From the IMG/VR virus record IMGVR_UViG_3300032069_000020, positions 1-42,852 of that record: 42,852 bases of DNA; one strand, 5' to 3'. Source of the DNA: a virus. The notes under the pieces were generated by a model. The model was not told where the DNA came from. It saw only the letters and a list, made by a program, of their open reading frames with translations, and ran no database searches. Numbering within the stretch: position 1 is the stretch's first letter; each line of letters opens with the position of its first letter. Shown piece after piece: positions 38,813 to 42,852 of the stretch. Both the position numbers and the translations under genes were made by a program.

Positions 38813-39025
38813 ATGAAAGAAGAAAAACACACATATTGGGCTGTTTTATACAAATCATCTTTAGGATTAGATGGAATAGCTTTTCGTTTGGTTATAGATA
38901 ATGGAGAAAAAGTTTTTTACCCGAGAATTTTTATGAGCAAGAAAGAAGCAAAAGAATATGGTAAAGCTCGTTCTGATTATAAAAGTTTTAGAGTCGTGCC
39001 TGTTTTAATCAGTATAAAGAATTAA
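38813..39025 (+). CDS. Small hypothetical protein
   Basis: 70 residues, mixed alpha/beta (GIAFRLVIDNGEKVFYPRIFMSKKEAKEYG). Preceded by CCCCAATAAATAAAACT, the shared leader of this region. Function unknown. Confidence 0.5.
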   Translation: MKEEKHTYWAVLYKSSLGLDGIAFRLVIDNGEKVFYPRIFMSKKEAKEYGKARSDYKSFRVVPVLISIKN

Positions 39026-39035
39026 ATTAAAAACT

Positions 39036-39167
39036 ATGGGGTGCAGGCCGTTAGAGGCGGATGTTAAATGGCGAGGCGGAAAGGTGCTCACCAGCCCCAT
39101 AAGAGTGTATTTTGATTTTTCTATAGATATCTCCATTTTTAACCTATCAGTACTTCTAATACAATGA
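39036..39167 (+). pseudogene. Possible gene truncated by the inverted repeat
   Basis: ATG 39036 has the same AAAACT leader as its neighbours and begins MGCRPLEADVKWRGGKVLTS. The frame enters the right 122-bp repeat at 39110 and stops at 39167, where the operator's TGA occurs. The first 25 codons look like a real gene start cut off by arrival of the repeat. A closing stem TATGGGG (39035-39041) with CCCCATA (39095-39101) also makes an RNA structure possible here. Confidence 0.35.
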
Positions 39168-39231
39168 GTTGTAACGGGTTTTCTATCCTTACCTGGGTAA
39201 TTATATATCTTTTGTTAAAAAAGCTCGTTTT
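39110..39231 (-). repeat. 122-bp inverted repeat, right copy
   Basis: Reverse complement of 24834-24955, identical at every base I compared. On the - strand it carries TATAAT, the operator and a copy of the first nine codons of the nuclease gene, after which the frame runs into unrelated sequence and stops. It lies in the 650-base gap between 39025 and terS. Confidence 0.85.
39160..39173 (+). promoter_or_regulatory. Candidate operator, copy 3
   Basis: TACAATGAGTTGTA within the right inverted repeat; same dyad as 22788 and 24892. On this side it has no obvious gene to control. Confidence 0.45.
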
Positions 39232-39278
39232 CAGATATTCTAAAAAAATATTCAAAAAGTCAAAGATTTTGTACGGCT

Positions 39279-39324
39279 TGTGGATGTAGATTAACTTGAT
39301 TTTTTAATAGAAGTACTATATAAT
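39279..39324 (+). promoter_or_regulatory. Promoter of the noncoding element and terminase region
   Basis: TTGATT 39296-39301, 17-base spacer, TATAAT 39319-39324. TGTGGATGT (39279-39287) 8 bases upstream of the -35 is a degenerate DnaA box with two mismatches at its end. RNA should start near 39331, just before the long helix at 39361. Confidence 0.7.
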
Positions 39325-39360
39325 TACAAAAGGGTAAGAAAGCCAATTATTTTTAATTGG

Positions 39361-39649
39361 AAGTAGTTCTTTAAAAGCAGGAAACAAAATGGCTGAACAA
39401 TCCTCGTGCTATGGGATAAGGCACTCTCTTTTGTGGGCGGTAAGCGGAAGTTGAAACCCTGAAGCCATACACTGAAAAGTGTGTGTCTAACCCAACGGCA
39501 AGTGCTGAGGGAGAAAGGGGGGAGGTACAGAGGGCATCCCAAAAGTGAAGTAAAATTCAATTGCTGGGCAGTAGCACAACGCCTGAAGTTGCGGGTAAGG
39601 ATTTAACCCATCCATCCCGTTTTTGTTTCCTGCTTTAAAAGAATTACTT
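39361..39649 (+). ncRNA. Candidate structured RNA, closed by a 28-nt helix, upstream of terS
   Basis: 39361-39388 pairs with 39622-39649 over 28 positions (one G-U wobble, one mismatch). Inside, the DNA is more GC-rich than the genome and includes ACACT-GAAA-AGTGT with a GNRA tetraloop (near 39468-39483), TGCT/AGCA and CAAC/GTTG hairpins (39560-39595) and GGGT/ACCC. The only ORF is 21 codons from ATG 39389. It has its own promoter (39296). I do not recognise the RNA family. Its place directly before terS allows a packaging-RNA idea, which is speculation. Confidence 0.6.
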
Positions 39650-39675
39650 AAATATAAATATAACAAGTTTGGTTT

Positions 39676-40056
39676 ATGGCAAAACGAATGCCAAGTCAAT
39701 TACAGAGAAGAACCGCAAAGAATTTAGTGTTTTACTATGCGGATATAAGATTTGAATATCTTAAAGATTTACTTGCCGATGCGGGATATTCTTTGAGTAA
39801 TAGCGAAAAAAATTCTAAAGCTATTATAATGAGTCCAGGTGTGCAAAATGCTTTGGTAGAACTTGGTTTTAACGAAAATACGGCAAAAGCAATGGTCGGA
39901 GAGATTTTATTAAACGGAAACGAACAGAATAGATTGAGGGCGGCAGAATTAGTATTTAAAGTTTTTGGAACTTACGCTCCAGAGAAATCATTAATTGCCA
40001 ATTTAGACATAAACAAACTTACAGAAACAATAAGGCAATTAGCAGAAAAGAAATGA
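39676..40056 (+). CDS. terS: Terminase small subunit
   Basis: 126 residues, basic N-terminus, then helical with a helix-turn-helix-like part (SPGVQNALVELGFNENTAKAMVGEI, then NRLRAAELVFKVFG), a pattern typical of small terminases. It overlaps terL by 4 bases (ATGA). It should recognise phage DNA and hand it to TerL. Confidence 0.75.
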   Translation: MAKRMPSQLQRRTAKNLVFYYADIRFEYLKDLLADAGYSLSNSEKNSKAIIMSPGVQNALVELGFNENTAKAMVGEILLNGNEQNRLRAAELVFKVFGTYAPEKSLIANLDINKLTETIRQLAEKK

Positions 40057-41525
40057 CTGAAGAAGAAATAATACAAGAAACCCGAGTATTGGTTTCTAAT
40101 TTATATAAAGACCAAGAGGGTAAACCATTAATTTTGACAGATGGACAATGCTTAATTTTTGATTTAATTTTTAGAAAGAGATATCCGAGGAATTTGATTA
40201 AGACATTCACAAGATATGGGAAATCAATGACTGTTGGATTGGCTGTGCTTACAAGAGCTTCTACTTATCCTGAAAAATGGGCTATTGCCGCAGGAAATAA
40301 TGAGCAGGCATCAATCATAATGAGCCATATCATTGACCATCTTTTTGATAATCCATATACAAGAGCAAAGTTTGTTATAGGTAAAGGAGAAACAGAGGAA
40401 TCAATTAGGAGATATAGAAATAAAGATAGGATTAATTTTAATGTTGGAGAAGGATTACTTGGAGAGATTTTTATAACAAATGCCAGAGGAGCCTTGGGAT
40501 TTGGAGCTGAAAATGTTGTAGAAGATGAATCAGCACTTATTCCTGATGATGAAGAAGTTCTAGTAATGAGAATGTTAGGAGATAAGACTGATAACTTTTT
40601 GGCTAAAGTTGGCAATCCTTGGGAATCTGAACATTTCAGAAAAGCTGATTCAAATGAAAAATATCACAAAATAACTATTGATTATTTACAGGGAATAAAA
40701 GAGGGACGATTTTCCATTGAACAGGCATTTGAGATGAGAGAGAGACCATTTTGGAGAGTTCTTTACGAATGTAAATTTCCCAAAGAGAGTCAGATGGACG
40801 AGCAAGGTTGGACTCCATTACTTACAAGAGATGAAATTGATAGAGCAACACTCAGAATTCCAAATGTTTTGGACGATGAAAAAGTGAATGGATTTGGAAT
40901 GAACAGGTTGGGTGGAGACCCCGCTGGTGGAGGAAAGAATTATTCAGTTATCGTTCAAAGATTTTCCAATGTTGCGAGGATATTGCTGAAGAATCAAAGT
41001 CCTGATACGATGAGTTTTGCAGAGGCAATTATTAACTTTAAGAAGAAATATAAGGTGGATAACTCAGAAATTGGGATAGATGCCGTAGGAGTGGGGAAAG
41101 GGGTAATAGATATCCTAAATAGAAATCTGGAGGGTATAAGAGGCATTAATGCAGGAGAAAAATTGGAAGATTGGGAGAATTTGGAAGACAGAGAGATGTT
41201 TTTTAACTTACGAGCTGCTATGTATTGGAGATTGAGACAATGGATTTTAGGAGGTGGAAAGTTATTAACCAATCAAGATGAAGATTTAAATAATAGCTGG
41301 TATCAACTTTTGGGAATTAGATATAGACGGCGTCTGGAAGGAATGAAAGGTAAGATGCAGATAATGCCAAAAGAAGAAATGTTTAAGAAGGGAATTCAAT
41401 CTCCCGATGTAGCTGACGCACTTGCTTTAACCTTTAGATATCCAGATGTAGTTATTTCTTCTGAAGCGACAGAAGAGAATAAGTTATTTAATAGATTTGG
41501 GATATTTCCTTCAGTGGTAGAATGA
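40053..41525 (+). CDS. terL: Terminase large subunit
   Basis: 490 residues. A Walker A-like motif is KTFTRYGKSMTV (residues ~50-61), and Walker B with catalytic Glu is NVVEDESAL (~residue 155). The C-terminal RNase H-like nuclease has GGDPAGGGKNYSVI (~285), EIGIDAVGVGKGVID and the final DVADALALTFRY (D near 470). It pumps DNA into the procapsid and cuts it. One base-variant DnaA-box-like GGTGGATAA lies inside at 41053, probably by chance. Confidence 0.92.
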   Translation: MTEEEIIQETRVLVSNLYKDQEGKPLILTDGQCLIFDLIFRKRYPRNLIKTFTRYGKSMTVGLAVLTRASTYPEKWAIAAGNNEQASIIMSHIIDHLFDNPYTRAKFVIGKGETEESIRRYRNKDRINFNVGEGLLGEIFITNARGALGFGAENVVEDESALIPDDEEVLVMRMLGDKTDNFLAKVGNPWESEHFRKADSNEKYHKITIDYLQGIKEGRFSIEQAFEMRERPFWRVLYECKFPKESQMDEQGWTPLLTRDEIDRATLRIPNVLDDEKVNGFGMNRLGGDPAGGGKNYSVIVQRFSNVARILLKNQSPDTMSFAEAIINFKKKYKVDNSEIGIDAVGVGKGVIDILNRNLEGIRGINAGEKLEDWENLEDREMFFNLRAAMYWRLRQWILGGGKLLTNQDEDLNNSWYQLLGIRYRRRLEGMKGKMQIMPKEEMFKKGIQSPDVADALALTFRYPDVVISSEATEENKLFNRFGIFPSVVE

Positions 41526-41593
41526 ATTGGAAAAGAAGACATCATCATAAAATAAATAAACATAAACGTCGTAAGCATAAACGAGGAAAATAA
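41522..41593 (+). CDS. 23-residue His/Arg/Lys microprotein
   Basis: ATG 41522 overlaps the terL stop (ATGA) and ends one base before the portal start. Sequence: MNWKRRHHHKINKHKRRKHK then RGK; most residues are basic. Full use of the gap between two essential genes supports it being real. It may bind DNA or RNA. Confidence 0.45.
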   Translation: MNWKRRHHHKINKHKRRKHKRGK

Positions 41594-41594
41594 A

Positions 41595-42852
41595 ATGCCA
41601 CAACAAACAATAACAGCTAAATCAGCAGACAGTCAATTATTGGACAAGCCAGTGATTCCTGATAAGCCCGATTATTCTGCTGAAGAGATAGAATATCTTG
41701 GAAGATTACAAACTCAGCTGGAAAGAGCACGCAATATGCGTGATACAGCACACGAAGAATTTGATGGGATGACTTTTATTGAAAGCTGGCAGGCAGAAGA
41801 GAAAGCAGCTTCCACTTTTATAGCTCCCAAACTAAATAGAGAAGACACGAATTTCCAATCAGGAATAGTGCGAGATACTCTTTTTGATTTAATTGCCAAG
41901 ATTACCAATATGGATTTGACTCCTGATATTCACGCTTGGGATTCCAATCAGCTGGAAATTACATCACTGGGACAGGCAATTGAAACTATAATGTTTAAGG
42001 TTAATGCTTTGGATAATGATGATGAAAAAAAGCTGTTCAGAGCTTATGAATTATTTAAACACGGATATGTTTTTATAGAAGAGCTTTGGGAAGAACGATG
42101 GCAATGGGCAAAGAAATGGATTAAGAAGTTTGAAGGAAGTATTAAAAGTGCCAAATGGTCAAAGAGACTGAAAATGCTTTATGCACGACCAGTCAGGAAT
42201 ATTCTTTCAGGACTGAATGTTTATCTTGGAGATATCACCCAATATGATTCCTCTTTACAGCCTTTCATATTCACAGTTAAGTATCGCTCTTATGAAGATG
42301 CTCAATCAGAATATGGCAAAAAAGATGAAGATGGGAATGATATCTGGGAGAGATGGAAGAATGTTACCAAATCTGTTCAGATAGTTGCCAACACTCTTGG
42401 TTCGCAAATTATTTACAATACTTGGAGATTGACAGAGGTAACTTCCAATCAAGTAGAGGAAATCCATTATCAGGACAAATGGAATAATGAATATGCCATT
42501 TTACTCAATGGTGTGCTAATGACTCCGATTGGGATGCCTTTGCCTTGGGGTTATGACGATTACAACATAATCCAGCAGAACGGAGAGCCAATTCATCCAT
42601 TTTTTGCTTATGGAAAATCATTGGTAAGCAGAATGAAGGGTAATGCAGCTATTTATGATGAAATGCTTAAAATGGCTGTATTGAAAACACAGAAATCATT
42701 TTCTCCTTCTTGGCTCAATATGTCTGGGAAAGTTATTTCTAAGAGAGTATTTATGCCTGGAAAGATTACAGCAGGTCTGAAACCTGGAGATTTGGTGCCA
42801 CTTCACCAGAAGGAAGTTGAAGGGGTAACACAATCAGAGCTGGCTATGATTC
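41595..42852 (+). CDS. Portal protein, N-terminal part (continues at 2-1069)
   Basis: The open frame runs to the end of the window without a stop. It starts directly after the microprotein. Residues include LFRAYELFKHGYVFIEELWEERWQW and NILSGLNVYLGDITQYDSS, with alternating helical and strand elements as expected for a portal core. Through the terminal overlap the frame continues in phase to 1069. The portal forms the dodecameric vertex ring for DNA packaging and tail joining. Confidence 0.75.
   Translation, partial: MPQQTITAKSADSQLLDKPVIPDKPDYSAEEIEYLGRLQTQLERARNMRDTAHEEFDGMTFIESWQAEEKAASTFIAPKLNREDTNFQSGIVRDTLFDLIAKITNMDLTPDIHAWDSNQLEITSLGQAIETIMFKVNALDNDDEKKLFRAYELFKHGYVFIEELWEERWQWAKKWIKKFEGSIKSAKWSKRLKMLYARPVRNILSGLNVYLGDITQYDSSLQPFIFTVKYRSYEDAQSEYGKKDEDGNDIWERWKNVTKSVQIVANTLGSQIIYNTWRLTEVTSNQVEEIHYQDKWNNEYAILLNGVLMTPIGMPLPWGYDDYNIIQQNGEPIHPFFAYGKSLVSRMKGNAAIYDEMLKMAVLKTQKSFSPSWLNMSGKVISKRVFMPGKITAGLKPGDLVPLHQKEVEGVTQSELAMI
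42566..42852 (+). repeat. Right terminal overlap (matches 1-287)
   Basis: Same sequence as 1-287 except for six synonymous changes. The portal frame runs through both copies in the same phase. Confidence 0.9.

Noticed and set aside
24834-39231. Terminal inverted repeats of a transposon
   Set aside because: No transposase lies between the copies, and the repeat carries a promoter and gene start rather than IS-like ends.
41053-41061. DnaA-box-like GGTGGATAA in terL, and AGTGGATAA in the ParB-like gene near 34426
   Set aside because: Each has one mismatch, lies inside a coding region, and has no TTGATT promoter after it.
1-42852. CRISPR array, integrase or reverse transcriptase (DGR)
   Set aside because: No regularly spaced repeats, no tyrosine or serine recombinase motifs and no YxDD-type reverse transcriptase were seen.

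Overview
The window is an almost complete, circularly closing genome of a tailed double-stranded DNA phage (Caudoviricetes). Bases 1-287 repeat bases 42566-42852 with six synonymous differences, and the portal gene runs off the right end and continues at the left end, so the unit is about 42,565 bp. All convincing genes lie on the + strand. The DNA is AT-rich. Most start codons are preceded by A-rich leaders rather than Shine-Dalgarno sequences. I see no tRNA gene, integrase, DNA polymerase, helicase or primase. The host cannot be named. AT-richness, few Shine-Dalgarno sites and Thr/Ser-rich fibre proteins recall metagenomic phages of Patescibacteria/CPR or similar bacteria, but that is a weak inference. 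Two peptidoglycan-directed enzymes indicate a walled bacterial host.

Layout. Virion assembly: terS (39676), terL (40053), portal (41595 to the end, continuing 2-1069), a scaffold-like protein (1953), small head proteins, a decoration-like protein (3704) and the major capsid protein (4234). Next come a beta-helix protein, lectin-like and fibre-like proteins (5365-13473), including a glycine-rich signal-peptide protein (9022) that is clearly more GC-rich than its surroundings. Then a head-tail adaptor-like protein (13482), three large internal or ejected proteins (14710-19798, the last with a 'polyvalent protein' domain) and an ATP-grasp protein (19782). No tail tube, sheath or ordinary tape-measure protein is recognisable, which suggests a podovirus-like particle. 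Lysis: M23 endopeptidase, small membrane proteins and a membrane-anchored lytic transglycosylase (21197-23414), closed by a terminator. Early DNA metabolism: RusA resolvase, Cas4/RecB-like nuclease, SSB-like protein, replication initiator, a possible sigma4/DnaA-like DNA-binding protein and an HNH nuclease (24228-29590). DNA modification: queE, queD, a XapX-like membrane protein, folE, queC, a methyltransferase, dpdA, a HAD phosphatase and a ParB-like gene (29663-34832). This cassette should make preQ0 and insert a 7-deazaguanine into phage DNA. Small accessory genes follow (34874-39025), including a heptad-repeat protein, a DPPF-type methyltransferase and a zinc peptidase.

Regulation is the most striking part. 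Promoters of the form TTGATT-N16-18-TATAAT recur. Four of them, plus one with the box reversed, carry an exact DnaA box (TGTGGATAA), usually 6-7 bp upstream of the -35 element. The phage encodes a protein (28329-28766) that appears to join a sigma-region-4-like helix-turn-helix to a DnaA-domain-IV-like helix-turn-helix, so it is a natural candidate to read these bipartite promoters. Other unexplained structure: an exact 122-bp inverted repeat carrying a promoter, operator and gene start (24834-24955 and 39110-39231); the strand-biased octamer AAAGGTCG near gene junctions; three intergenic hairpins sharing the heptaloop CUUGAGA on unrelated 9-bp stems; and two GC-rich, strongly structured noncoding stretches (22199-22440 and 39361-39649), the second just upstream of terS and closed by a 28-nt helix.
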